A stretch of DNA of 64,000 nucleotides from JAWVFM01 sp963823245 (GTDB lineage Bacteria > Actinomycetota > Thermoleophilia > Solirubrobacterales > 70-9), in contig CAWGKQ010000004.1 of assembly GCA_963823245.1 (NCBI GenBank), positions 248,001-312,000 on the forward strand, written 5' to 3'. The translations under genes were made by a program, and so were the position numbers. The notes beneath the pieces are model-generated. The model had not been told where the DNA came from. It worked only from the letters and a program-made list of their open reading frames with translations, and ran no database searches. How positions within the stretch are numbered: the first letter of the stretch is position 1; each line of letters starts with the position of its first letter. Shown in pieces: positions 27,744-35,818 of this stretch.

Positions 27744-28094
27744 GTGAGGGGCGATTCCGACTCTCCCTGTCCCGTCGGCTGTTGTGCGGAGATCATCTCC
27801 GGCAAGTGGACGCTCCTCGTGATCCGGGACCTCGCCGAGGGCCCGCAACGCTTCTGCGAGCTCGAGCGCTCGCTCCAGGGGATCAGCCCGAGGACGCTGT
27901 CGCTGCGCCTCCGCGCGCTCGAGGAATGCGGGGTCATCGCGCGGAGGACCTACCCCGAGGTCCCGCCCCGGGTCGAGTACGGCCTGACCGACAAGGGCCG
28001 TGCGCTCGTGCCCCTGATCGATGACATGCGCAAGTACGGGGAGCGCTGGCTCGTCGCGGACGCGGCAGCCGGCCGCGACGCCGTAGCCGTCTAA
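27744..28094 (+). CDS. HxlR-family winged-helix regulator
   Basis: 116 residues (GTG 27744; an in-frame TTG at 27723 is possible). Diagnostic HxlR features are the N-terminal cysteine cluster CPVGCCAEIISGKWTLLVIR, then DLAEGPQRFCELERSLQGIS, PRTLSLRLRALEECGVIARR and YPEVPPRVEYGLTDKGRALV. The YGLTDKG block is near invariant in the family. The PVGCC cysteines may sense redox or electrophilic stress as in other HxlR proteins, which is inference. No divergent target gene is obvious. The stop is followed 3 bp later by repeat element copy 1. Confidence 0.9.
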   Translation: MRGDSDSPCPVGCCAEIISGKWTLLVIRDLAEGPQRFCELERSLQGISPRTLSLRLRALEECGVIARRTYPEVPPRVEYGLTDKGRALVPLIDDMRKYGERWLVADAAAGRDAVAV

Positions 28095-28097
28095 TTC

Positions 28098-28149
28098 CTT
28101 GCGGCGCCTGCGGCGCCTTACACGCTGCTTTCGGGGCTAAAGCCCCTCA
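28098..28149 (+). repeat. Double-hairpin intergenic repeat element, copy 1
   Basis: Part one is CTTGCGGCGCC-TGC-GGCGCC, a GC hairpin. The invariant joint TTACACGCT, two variable bases and TTTCGG follow. Part two is GGGGC-TAAA-GCCCC, ending TCA. Copies 2 (40712) and 3 (41722, inverted) have the same order and joint. This copy is the most diverged in part one and starts 3 bp after the HxlR stop. No T run follows, so it is not a plain terminator. Confidence 0.85.
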
Positions 28150-28158
28150 CACCCGCAC

Positions 28159-28190
28159 CTGCAACCGCCGCCCTGCAACGGGGCTTGCAG
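28159..28190. other. Inverted repeat next to repeat copy 1
   Basis: CTGCAA (28159-28164) pairs with TTGCAG (28185-28190), and inside it GCCC (28170-28173) pairs with GGGC (28181-28184) around TGCAACG. This gives a two-part hairpin in the 112 bp between the HxlR gene and the acidic orphan gene. It is not present beside the other two copies of the repeat. Role unknown; it could be a terminator stem without a T run. Confidence 0.4.
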
Positions 28191-28227
28191 CGCAGGAACG
28201 ATCCACGTGCGCGCGAAACGTGGGCGC

Positions 28228-30072
28228 ATGCACGATCTCGTCGTTCGCGAAGCCCTCGAGACCATGGCCCTCGACGCAGCCGAGCGGCTGCGGGAGCTCG
28301 TGGCGGACGGCGCCGAGATCCCCTACGAGGTCCGTGAGCCCGGCGACGCCTCGCCGCTTTGCGAGTACACGCCGCGCACCGCGCTCTTCGTTCGCCAGAA
28401 CGCGGGCGCGCTGCGGGAGCTCGATTCCTTCGGAGCCGCGTGCGCCGCGCTCGAGTCAGCGGGGCTCGCCGCCGCATACCTCGAGGCCACCGGGGCGGAC
28501 GTGCCCGCCGAGACGCGCCCCCGAGCCGAGCTTGCGGGCGTTCTCTTCCTCTGCCGCCTGTGGCAGGGGTCGACCGACTTCTCGATCGCCGAGGAGCGCC
28601 TTGAGGCAACCATCGCCGAGATCGAGCTCGTCGACGAGCCGGCCGAGGACGAGATCGAGGTCGTCGTGCCGGTGCGCGGTCTGCAGATGCCGATCGAGCG
28701 GCTCGAGCTCGCGACCGCGACCCTCATGCGCGCCGACACCGTTGAGGTGCCGCCCGAGGCGCGGGCGTCCGAGGGCTCGGGCGCCGCTGGCTGGCAGCCC
28801 ACCTTCCTCGCGGTCGCGCGCGTTGGCGTGGCGGCCGAGGGCGCGGAGGCGCCCGACACCGGCGCGCGAGCCGTCGAGTCCTTCCGGCAGCTGATCACCA
28901 CCCTGCGCCTGTTCAAGGACGGGGGCGTGGGGCTTGGCCCGCACGCATGGGCGCGGTCTGGCGGCGATCGCTGGCGGCGGATCGCGACCGGCGAGGGTAG
29001 GCCGCGGCCGGGGGGCTACGTGCTCGCGCCCGAGGACCTCGCCGACCTGATGGCTCTCTCACGCGCGCTCGCGCAGCGCTCGACTCCGTTCGGGCGCCCG
29101 GCGCGCGAGCGCGGAGGCCTGGCCGGAGCACTGGCGCGCGCGATCTCGCGTTTCGAGGCGGGGCTCGAGCGCCACGCGGTGCTGGAGGCCCTGAACGACT
29201 ATCTGCTTTCGCTTCGCTTCCTACTCGATGGCGCCGGCCCGGCCGACCTCGGGCTGTCGATGCGGGTCGCCGCGCTCTGCGCGGAGCCCGAGGGCCGTGA
29301 CGGCGTCAAGTCGGTGCTGGACCGCGCGCTGGCGCTGGAGCGTGAGCTGTGGACGGGCGAGCCGTCCGCCGGCGGCGACGGCAAGCTCGGCCCGATCGAG
29401 ACGGCGGCGAGCGTCGAGGAGCTCACCCGGGCGATCCTCAAGGACGCCGCCTGCGGGCACCTCGGCAGCGACCTCCGCGTCACGGCCGACGAGATCCTCC
29501 TCGCCGACGGGTTCACGGTCGGCGACGGCTCCGAAGAGCAACGCGGAGCCACCGCTGAGTGGGCGGTCGAGGATCCCGAGCTCGACCCGGAATGGGCCGG
29601 CGAGGATGAGGTAGCCGAGTTCGACGACGACCTTCTCGAGGCTCCCGACGAGGAGCTCCCGGTCCCGGAGCCGATCGAGTTCCGCGCCGTCGAGATGGAC
29701 GACGAGGACGACGACTACTCGTTCGTCGAGAAGGTGTCGGAGCCCGAGGGTCGAATCAGCGTCCAACGACCGGCCTTCATCGAACCGGAGGAGGAGGAGC
29801 AGGTGACGGCATACGCGACCGCAACGACTTACGAGGACGCCGAGGGCTATGAGAGCCCGACGACGGTGATCGAGGCCGTCCCGGCGCCCGAGGCTCAGAG
29901 CACTCCATCGGAGCGCGTCAGCGCCCTGCTCGCCGAGCACCGCGCCGAGCGCGAGGCAGTCGCGAGCCGCGTGGCGCACCTCTTCCCGCGTCCAGAGCCC
30001 TGCAAGTGGGACGTGCCCGAGGTCGGCTACGACCGGCGCCGCCGCGCCGACGTCTCAGCCCGAGCCTCCTGA
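28228..30072 (+). CDS. Large acidic protein of unknown function
   Basis: About 614 residues from ATG 28228; GTG 28207 is an alternative. I do not recognise a family. The N-terminal 200 residues are alpha/beta with EALETMALDAAERLRELVAD and AELAGVLFLCRLWQGSTDFS. The middle part has a helical block (FEAGLERHAVLEALNDYLLS, then LRFLLDGAGPADLGLSMRVA) that recalls HEPN-like helical domains, without a catalytic RxxxxxH motif that I can see. Residues about 450-560 are strongly acidic and disordered (DDEDDDYSFVEKVSEPEGRI), and the end is basic (YDRRRRADVSARAS). No signal peptide or membrane helix. No frameshift. Probably cytoplasmic. Confidence 0.7.
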   Translation: MHDLVVREALETMALDAAERLRELVADGAEIPYEVREPGDASPLCEYTPRTALFVRQNAGALRELDSFGAACAALESAGLAAAYLEATGADVPAETRPRAELAGVLFLCRLWQGSTDFSIAEERLEATIAEIELVDEPAEDEIEVVVPVRGLQMPIERLELATATLMRADTVEVPPEARASEGSGAAGWQPTFLAVARVGVAAEGAEAPDTGARAVESFRQLITTLRLFKDGGVGLGPHAWARSGGDRWRRIATGEGRPRPGGYVLAPEDLADLMALSRALAQRSTPFGRPARERGGLAGALARAISRFEAGLERHAVLEALNDYLLSLRFLLDGAGPADLGLSMRVAALCAEPEGRDGVKSVLDRALALERELWTGEPSAGGDGKLGPIETAASVEELTRAILKDAACGHLGSDLRVTADEILLADGFTVGDGSEEQRGATAEWAVEDPELDPEWAGEDEVAEFDDDLLEAPDEELPVPEPIEFRAVEMDDEDDDYSFVEKVSEPEGRISVQRPAFIEPEEEEQVTAYATATTYEDAEGYESPTTVIEAVPAPEAQSTPSERVSALLAEHRAEREAVASRVAHLFPRPEPCKWDVPEVGYDRRRRADVSARAS

Positions 30073-30151
30073 AGCTTCCTCCTCCGATCACCCAGGAAGA
30101 GCGGGTCCAGGCCGCCGGTATCCCCGGCGGTCTCGGCCCGCCAGAAAACGG

Positions 30152-30856
30152 CTAGCGCAGCAGTGGGTCGAGCGCGGAGGCGAAGGCCTCGGGCGTCAGG
30201 TCCGATGGCTGGATCTCCTTAGGCGCTTCCCCTCGCCGCTCCACGAAGAACCTTGGCGTCGAGCTGACGTCGGCGCTATCCGCGGCGCGGCTCGCCTCGT
30301 CGAGCACCCGCTGCGCCGCGGGTGAATCCGCCTCCGCGAGGGCCCGCTGCGCATCCAGCCCCGGGGTCGCCGCCGCGATCCTCCGCAGGTACTCGTCGGT
30401 GGCGTAACCCGATCCCTCGTCGCCCTGGTTTTCGTAGAAGAGCTCCATGAGCTGCCACGCGCGCCCCTGAAGGCTCGCCGCGGCGGCGAGCCGGGCCATG
30501 CGCTCGGAGTCGGCCCCGAGGATCGTCAGCAGCTCCAGCCGCAGGCGCAGACGTCGCGTGCGCACGTACCGGTCCAGGACGGCCGGCAACACGTCACGCG
30601 CGTATTGGCCGCAGAAGGGGCACTGGGGATCGGCGAACTCGACGAGCGTCGCGCCGGCCTTCGGGTCGCCGAGCCAGACGCCGCGTTGCGGCACGCCCGC
30701 GAAGGTCTCCTCCACCCGCTTCGAGTCCCGGGACAACCCGCTCAGGTCCACCGTCGTCGAGGCGTTCAGCACGAGGACCAGGACCGCGACGACGATCCCG
30801 GCGAACAGCGCGACGGCGCCGAGCTGCCAGGCCCGGCGGCGGGCGGTCTCGCTCAT
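30152..30856 (-). CDS. DsbA-like thioredoxin-fold protein, membrane-anchored
   Basis: 234 residues. An N-terminal membrane anchor (LGAVALFAGIVVAVLVLVLN, about 12-31) places the thioredoxin-fold domain outside the cell. The active-site motif is CPFC in LVEFADPQCPFCGQYARDVL, followed by the helical insertion and the cis-Pro loop STPRFFVERRG. This is the DsbA/Thioredoxin_4 pattern for disulfide formation in exported proteins. Its start overlaps the stop of the ArsA-like gene, so the three minus-strand genes form one operon. Confidence 0.88.
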   Translation of the reverse strand: MSETARRRAWQLGAVALFAGIVVAVLVLVLNASTTVDLSGLSRDSKRVEETFAGVPQRGVWLGDPKAGATLVEFADPQCPFCGQYARDVLPAVLDRYVRTRRLRLRLELLTILGADSERMARLAAAASLQGRAWQLMELFYENQGDEGSGYATDEYLRRIAAATPGLDAQRALAEADSPAAQRVLDEASRAADSADVSSTPRFFVERRGEAPKEIQPSDLTPEAFASALDPLLR

Positions 30857-32010
30857 CGCAGGCGCTCGGCCGGCGGCGCCGTCGACTCCTCCACGCCGGT
30901 GGCGAAGAGGTAGCGGTTCAGGTCCACCAGCCCGGCGATGTCGTGGACGTCATCGTCGAGGTACGGAACCTGGATGACGTCCGGCCTCCCGAGCTCGGCC
31001 GCGAGCCACTCGATGTTGGCGCGGTCGCGCTCGGCAAGGGCGCAAAAGTCGCGATGGTTTGCGACCAGACGCGCCGCCAACCCCGGGTCACCGAGCGCGT
31101 CCGCGAGGGCCGATTCGAGCTCGCCGTCGGCGTGGGTGGCGCCTGCGAAGTGGACCTTGTTGACGATCGCGCCGCCGAAGGGGAGCTCCGACTCCACAAG
31201 CTTCGCGTGGAAGTGGGCCGCCTCTCCGATCGAGTCACCCTCCGGGGCGCAGACCACGATGAAGCTCGTCTCGGGCGCGGCGAGCAGCGCGTCGACCCTG
31301 CGCGCCCGCTCGCGGAAGCCATCGACCATCCCGCCGAAGGCCTGGAAGAACTCGGCGAGGTCCTGCAGGAGGTCGACCCCGGTGATCCGGCGCAGGATCG
31401 AGAACATCATCGATGCGCCGCCACCGATCACACGGCTCGCAAAGCCGGTCGGCCGCATGAAGATGCGCAGTGCACGCCCCTCGATGAACTGGACCAGGCG
31501 CTTGGGAGCGTCGAGGAACTCGAGCGCGTCGCGGCTCGGAGGCGTATCGAGCACGAGCAGGTCGAAATCGCCCTCGGTCCAGAGCTCGTAGAGCTTCTCC
31601 ATCGCCATGTACTCCTGCGAGCCCGCGAGGGCGGACGAGAGCTGCTGGTAGATCCGGTTGGAGAGGATGCGATCGCGGGTGGCAGCGTCCGGGGCGTTTC
31701 GGCGGATCACCTCGTCGAAGGTCGCCTTGGCGTCGAGCATCATCGCCCACAGCTCTCCAGTGCCTTCGACGCCGGCCGCGGCCAGGAGCTCCGGATCAAC
31801 CCGGCGGGCCTCGTTACCGAGCTCCACCATGCCGAGCGAGTCGGCGAGCCGCCGCGCCGGGTCGATCGTGAGCACCGCGACACGCAGGCCCCGGGCAGCC
31901 ATTCCCGTTGCGATTGCCGCCGACGTGGTCGTCTTGCCCACGCCTCCGGATCCGGCGCAGATGCAGACTCGCTTGCCCTGAAGAAGCTCCGCCACTCCGT
32001 GCCTTGCCAT
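30853..32010 (-). CDS. ArsA-like (anion-transporting ATPase family) ATPase, second of a pair
   Basis: 385 residues. Deviant Walker A CICAGSGGVGKTTTSAAIAT (the GKGGVGKT position with Ser for Lys), switch I-like TIDPARRLADSLGM, the ArsA-type DLLVLDTPPSRDALEFLDAP and a central helical part. Homologous to the mycobacterial pair Rv3679/Rv3680 (BagA/BagB), not to a true arsenite pump because the metal cysteines are missing. ATG overlaps the stop of the first ATPase (TGATG). The pair likely forms a heterodimer using ATP as a switch; the partner process is unknown. Confidence 0.88.
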   Translation of the reverse strand: MARHGVAELLQGKRVCICAGSGGVGKTTTSAAIATGMAARGLRVAVLTIDPARRLADSLGMVELGNEARRVDPELLAAAGVEGTGELWAMMLDAKATFDEVIRRNAPDAATRDRILSNRIYQQLSSALAGSQEYMAMEKLYELWTEGDFDLLVLDTPPSRDALEFLDAPKRLVQFIEGRALRIFMRPTGFASRVIGGGASMMFSILRRITGVDLLQDLAEFFQAFGGMVDGFRERARRVDALLAAPETSFIVVCAPEGDSIGEAAHFHAKLVESELPFGGAIVNKVHFAGATHADGELESALADALGDPGLAARLVANHRDFCALAERDRANIEWLAAELGRPDVIQVPYLDDDVHDIAGLVDLNRYLFATGVEESTAPPAERLR

Positions 32011-32930
32011 CAGAGCTCCTTCGAGAGCTCGCGGATCTGCTCGATCCCGACCTCGGGCTCGAAGAGGAACGGCAGCTCGCCGATGGGCGCATCGGTCATC
32101 TCCTCGAGCCGGGCGAGCTGGGCGCGCTGCGCGGCGGCGCGGCGGTGCTCCGAGACCGCGGCCAGGCACGCGGCGCTCACCGCTTCATCCTCCGAGTCCG
32201 CGGCGACCGCGGCAATCTGCTCCGCCTCGCCGGCGTCGAACCGCTCGGGGTAGAGCCCGTTCATCCATATCCGGTCGACCGAGGCGCCGACCATCTCGGT
32301 GAGGTCGCGCTCGAGCGACGCGGTTTCGTTGACCGGCATCTCCTCGGGTAGGGCCACGATCGCGACGCCGGTCTTGCGGTGGTTCGTGATGAAGGAGTCG
32401 AGCGCCTGCGCCTGCCCTGCGATCGGTCCCACGCGCGCCACGCTGGCGAAGGTTCGGGGCGTCTGGAGGAAGCCCACGCCGTGACCGGTCGATGGCGCAT
32501 CGACGACGACGAGGTCGTACTTGCGCCCGTCCGCGACCTTGCGATCGAGCTGGGCGAGCTCCCAGATCTTCCCGATCGTGACCAGCTCGCGGAGCCCCGG
32601 GGTCGCCGCCGTCAGGTAGGTGAACATCCGCGAGCGGAACAGGAGGTCGCGCATCGGCCTCACTCGCAGCGCCAGCAGTACGTATTCCCGCATCGCCTCG
32701 TCCGGGTCGATGGAGATCGCCCAGAGGTTCTCGTCCATCTCGGTCTCGCGGAAGCCGATCTCGGCGTGGTTGAAGACCCGCGAGAGCCGCTCCTGCGCGG
32801 ACACCTCGCACAGGATCGTGCGCTTTCCGCTCGCGGCGGCCGCGAGTCCGAGCGCGAGCGCCACCGTCGACTTGCCGACCCCGCCCTTGCCGGTGACGAT
32901 CACCAGCCGCTTCGAAAGCAGCGCGGGCAT
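32010..32930 (-). CDS. ArsA-like ATPase, first of a pair
   Basis: 306 residues. Canonical deviant Walker A in RLVIVTGKGGVGKSTVALAL, then RTILCEVSAQERLSRVF, the YDLVVVDAPSTGHGVGFLQT switch and FGxx-less C-terminal half. Shorter than its downstream partner, as in the Rv3679/Rv3680 pair of mycobacteria. ATG at 32930, divergent from parA with 107 bp between. The operon order is ATPase 1, ATPase 2, DsbA-like. Confidence 0.88.
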   Translation of the reverse strand: MPALLSKRLVIVTGKGGVGKSTVALALGLAAAASGKRTILCEVSAQERLSRVFNHAEIGFRETEMDENLWAISIDPDEAMREYVLLALRVRPMRDLLFRSRMFTYLTAATPGLRELVTIGKIWELAQLDRKVADGRKYDLVVVDAPSTGHGVGFLQTPRTFASVARVGPIAGQAQALDSFITNHRKTGVAIVALPEEMPVNETASLERDLTEMVGASVDRIWMNGLYPERFDAGEAEQIAAVAADSEDEAVSAACLAAVSEHRRAAAQRAQLARLEEMTDAPIGELPFLFEPEVGIEQIRELSKEL

Positions 32931-32989
32931 TCGGGGATCATTCCAGCCCGCCGGCCACCGGACGCGCAGCCGAGGAGGCCGACGGGTTT

Positions 32990-33007
32990 GTTTCTTTGGC
33001 AGGAAAC
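32990..33007. promoter_or_regulatory. Inverted repeat GTTTC-N8-GAAAC between divergent operons
   Basis: GTTTC (32990-32994) and GAAAC (33003-33007) flank TTTGGCAG in the gap between the ArsA-like operon and parA-ftsZ. The AT content is locally higher than around it. Such spacing fits a dimeric repressor site, but with only five bases per arm chance is possible. Confidence 0.3.
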
Positions 33008-33037
33008 GTCCCAGCTCGTGCGAATAACCGCGATCAA

Positions 33038-34151
33038 ATGGGACTTTTCAGCCGCGGCTCGCAATCCGACGACCACCCCCGCCCGTCGATGCCCGATCTC
33101 GATCTCGAGCTCGAGCAGGCGTCGACGAACGGGCACGGGCCTCCCGTCGAGGAGACCGTCGAGCCCGCCGCGGTGCCCGAGACCGACGTCGCGCCCGAGC
33201 CCGAGGCCAGCGCACCCGCGCCGGACCCGGAGCCGAAGACCCGAGCCGGCCCGCGCGGTCTCGCCGCCGCCCTCGAACCCTCCCGAGCCCGACCCCGAGG
33301 AGGCGGCCAGGATGACACCGTCCGAGGCCATCGCGCCGAGCCGCCTCCCCACGGCGCCCGCGCCGGGGACAGCCCCCGAGCGTCCGCACAAGCGCGCCCA
33401 GGTCATCTCGTTCGCCAACCAGAAGGGCGGTGTCGCGAAGACGACCTCGACGCTGAACCTCGCCGTAGCGTTCGCCGAGTCCGGCCACGATGTGCTGTGC
33501 GTCGACCTCGACCCCCAGGGCAACCTGACCATGAGCCAGGGAGTGGACCCCGACCGCGTCGAGAAGTCGATGTACGACGTGCTCGTCCACCACATCCCGA
33601 TCCGCGAGGTCATTGCGGAGCGGGAGATCGACATCGCGGTGGCGTCGATCGACCTGGCGGGAGCCGAGATCGCGATGAGCACGCAGATCGGACGCGAGCG
33701 CTCGCTCGAGAAGGCGCTCGCCGTGGTGGCCGACGACTACGACTTCGTCTGCATCGACACGCCGCCGAGCCTCGGCCTTCTGACCATCAACGCGCTCACG
33801 GCCTCGGACAAGGTGATCGTTCCGGTCCAGTGCGAGTACCTCTCGATGCGCGGCCTCGTCCAGCTCCAGAACACGCTGGAGATGATCCGGGAAAACCTCA
33901 ACCCCCACGTCAAGATCGAGGGCATCCTCCCGACGATGCTCGACTCCCGGACTGTCCATGCCAAGGAGGCGGTGGAGATCCTCGAGGAGAACTTCGGCGA
34001 GCTCGTCTTCAAGTCGCGCATCAAGAAGGCGATCAAGTTCGCCGAGGCACCCGTGAGAGGCTCGAGCGTCCTGAAGTACGATCCGAAGGGGAACGCGGCT
34101 AACTACTACCGCGATCTGGCGAAGGAGGTCTTGGAAGATGGCGCGTCCTAA
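33038..34151 (+). CDS. parA: ParA/Soj-family ATPase with disordered N-terminus, one frameshift
   Basis: ATG 33038 opens MGLFSRGSQSDDHPRPSMPD, followed by about 85 residues rich in Pro, Glu and Ala. Near 33265 the frame changes and continues SPPPSNPPEPDPEEAARM before the ATPase core. The core has the deviant Walker A FANQKGGVAKTTSTLNLAVA, switch CVDLDPQGNLTMSQG, FVCIDTPPSLGLLTINAL and PVQCEYLSMRGLVQLQNTL, all of the chromosomal ParA/Soj type, not MinD (no C-terminal amphipathic helix). It overlaps ftsZ by 14 bp. A parB gene is not adjacent. It probably positions DNA or the division machinery. Confidence 0.9.
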
Positions 34152-35637
34152 GCGGGCCAGCATGCGCGAGGGCCCTCTGGCGGACCTCTTCCGCTCGACG
34201 ACACCTCCCGAGGAGGACCAGCCGACCACGCAGCAGCCGGCGGTCGAGGAGGACACCGGCGCGGTTCGGCAGCCAGCCCCGTCCTCCGAGCCGGCTCCCA
34301 CTTCGCAGCCGCCGGCGTTCTACGACCAGAGCGGGGAGGAGCCCGCCCCGCGCTCCGAGCCGCCCGCACCGGACCCGGAGCGCGTTCGCGCCTACCGAAC
34401 CGAGGCGCCGGGAGTCGAGCGCGCCGTCGCGGAGCCGAAGGACCGCATCTCCCGCATCTTCACCGACGAGCCGCCCGACCCGGGCCCGCCGGCCTACGGC
34501 CGCGAGGAGCCCAGCCCCTACGACCCGCCGTCTGGCCCGCCGCGGCCCCACGAGCCCGTGATCCGCGTCGTCGGCGTGGGCGGAGCCGGGGTGAACGCGG
34601 TCAACCGAATGGTCGACGCGCAGATCCCCGGGGTCGAGTTCATGGCCATCAACACCGACCTTCAGTCGCTTCAGCAGTCGAGCGCCGACGTGACGGTGCA
34701 CCTCGGAAGCGGGGTCACGCGCGGCCTAGGCGCGGGCTCGGACCCCGAGCTCGGCTACAAGGCCGCGTTCGCCGAGCAGGACAAGATCAAGCGTCTCCTG
34801 AAGGGCTCGGACATGGTCTTCGTCACCGCCGGGGTCGGCGGTGGAACGGGCACGGGCGCCGCGCCCGTGCTCGCGCGGCTCGCGCGCGACGTCGGCTCGC
34901 TCACAGTCGGCATCGTCACCAAGCCGTTCCGCTTCGAGGGCACCCGCCGCGCGGGGCAGGCCGAGAAGGGGATCGAGGCGCTCTCCCAGGAGGTGGACAC
35001 GCTCATCGTCGTCCCGAACGAGCGCCTGCTGACGGTGCTCGCTCGCACCACGAGCATGGTCGAGGCCTTCGAGGTGGCCGACGACGTCCTCCGCCAGGGC
35101 GTTCAGGGCATCTCGGAGCTCATCACCCTTCCGGGCCTCATCAACCTCGACTTCGCGGACGTGCGAACCACCATGCGCGACGCCGGCCAGGCGCTTCTCG
35201 GCATCGGCATGGGGACCGGCGAGAGCCGGGCGAGCCACGCGGCCGAGCGCGCGATCTCCTCGCCGCTTCTGGAGACATCGGTCGACGGTGCGCGATCGAT
35301 CCTGCTGTCGGTCACCGGTGGCCCGGACCTCAGCCTCCTGGAGGTGAACGACGCCGCCAAGGTCGTGCACGAGGCCGCGCATCCGGACGCGAACATCATC
35401 TTCGGCGCCAACATCGACGAGGGCCTCACCGATCAGGTGTGGGTCACCGTCATCGCCACGCGCTTCGACGGGCGGGCTCGTCGCGCCGACGGCAACGGCG
35501 GCCAGGCCAAGCGCGTGCCGGGCACGACGACCGCCGCGACCCGCCGCCCGGCCGACCGCCGCGCGGGAACGGCGAAGAGCTTCGAGTCGGAGCCTCGGGA
35601 CCTGAACGTCGAGGTCCCGGAGTTCCTTCCGAACTGA
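34138..35637 (+). CDS. ftsZ: FtsZ, with a 140-residue N-terminal extension
   Basis: 499 residues. AAGGAGG lies 9 bp before ATG. Residues 1-140 are disordered and rich in Pro, Glu, Ser and Arg; normal FtsZ proteins have about 10 residues there. The tubulin-like GTPase core follows: VIRVVGVGGAGVNAVNRM, FMAINTDLQSL, the GTP-binding VGGGTGTGAAPVLARLA, and the T7 synergy loop GLINLDFADVRTTM that completes the neighbouring active site. A short linker and the terminal peptide DLNVEVPEFLPN fit the conserved FtsZ tail that binds partner proteins. The gene lies next to parA, not in a division/cell-wall cluster. Confidence 0.93.
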   Translation: MARPKRASMREGPLADLFRSTTPPEEDQPTTQQPAVEEDTGAVRQPAPSSEPAPTSQPPAFYDQSGEEPAPRSEPPAPDPERVRAYRTEAPGVERAVAEPKDRISRIFTDEPPDPGPPAYGREEPSPYDPPSGPPRPHEPVIRVVGVGGAGVNAVNRMVDAQIPGVEFMAINTDLQSLQQSSADVTVHLGSGVTRGLGAGSDPELGYKAAFAEQDKIKRLLKGSDMVFVTAGVGGGTGTGAAPVLARLARDVGSLTVGIVTKPFRFEGTRRAGQAEKGIEALSQEVDTLIVVPNERLLTVLARTTSMVEAFEVADDVLRQGVQGISELITLPGLINLDFADVRTTMRDAGQALLGIGMGTGESRASHAAERAISSPLLETSVDGARSILLSVTGGPDLSLLEVNDAAKVVHEAAHPDANIIFGANIDEGLTDQVWVTVIATRFDGRARRADGNGGQAKRVPGTTTAATRRPADRRAGTAKSFESEPRDLNVEVPEFLPN

Positions 35638-35686
35638 GCGCGGCGACCGGCCGGGTTGGGCAGCGAAGGGGACCGCGCCTTGAGCG

Positions 35687-35761
35687 ATGGGTCATACCCC
35701 TCGTAGGGGTGAAACCCATCAATTGGCGCTTTACGGGTCCATAGCACCCATAAGTCGCCAA
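35687..35761 (+). other. Two adjacent stem-internal loop-stem structures after ftsZ
   Basis: First structure: ATGGGT (35687-35692) with ACCCAT (35714-35719), internal loop CAT/GAA, then ACCCC with GGGGT around TCGTA. Second: TTGGCG (35723-35728) with CGCCAA (35756-35761), internal loops CTTTAC/ATAAGT, and GGGT with ACCC around CCATAGC. Both lie in the 181 bp between ftsZ and the gamma-glutamyltransferase gene. No T run follows, so they are not a plain terminator. They may be a 3' structure of the ftsZ mRNA, a leader of the next gene, or a small RNA. No known riboswitch class recognised. Confidence 0.45.
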
Positions 35762-35818
35762 ATGCGCTCCGCACAGCCCTCCCCTCGCTGCCCCGTTGTC
35801 CGTCCTTAGGCTAGGCCC

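Noticed and set aside
35687..35761. Intrinsic terminator of ftsZ
   Set aside because: Stems are interrupted by internal loops and no T run follows either one, so a simple terminator is a poor fit. Kept as an unexplained structure.
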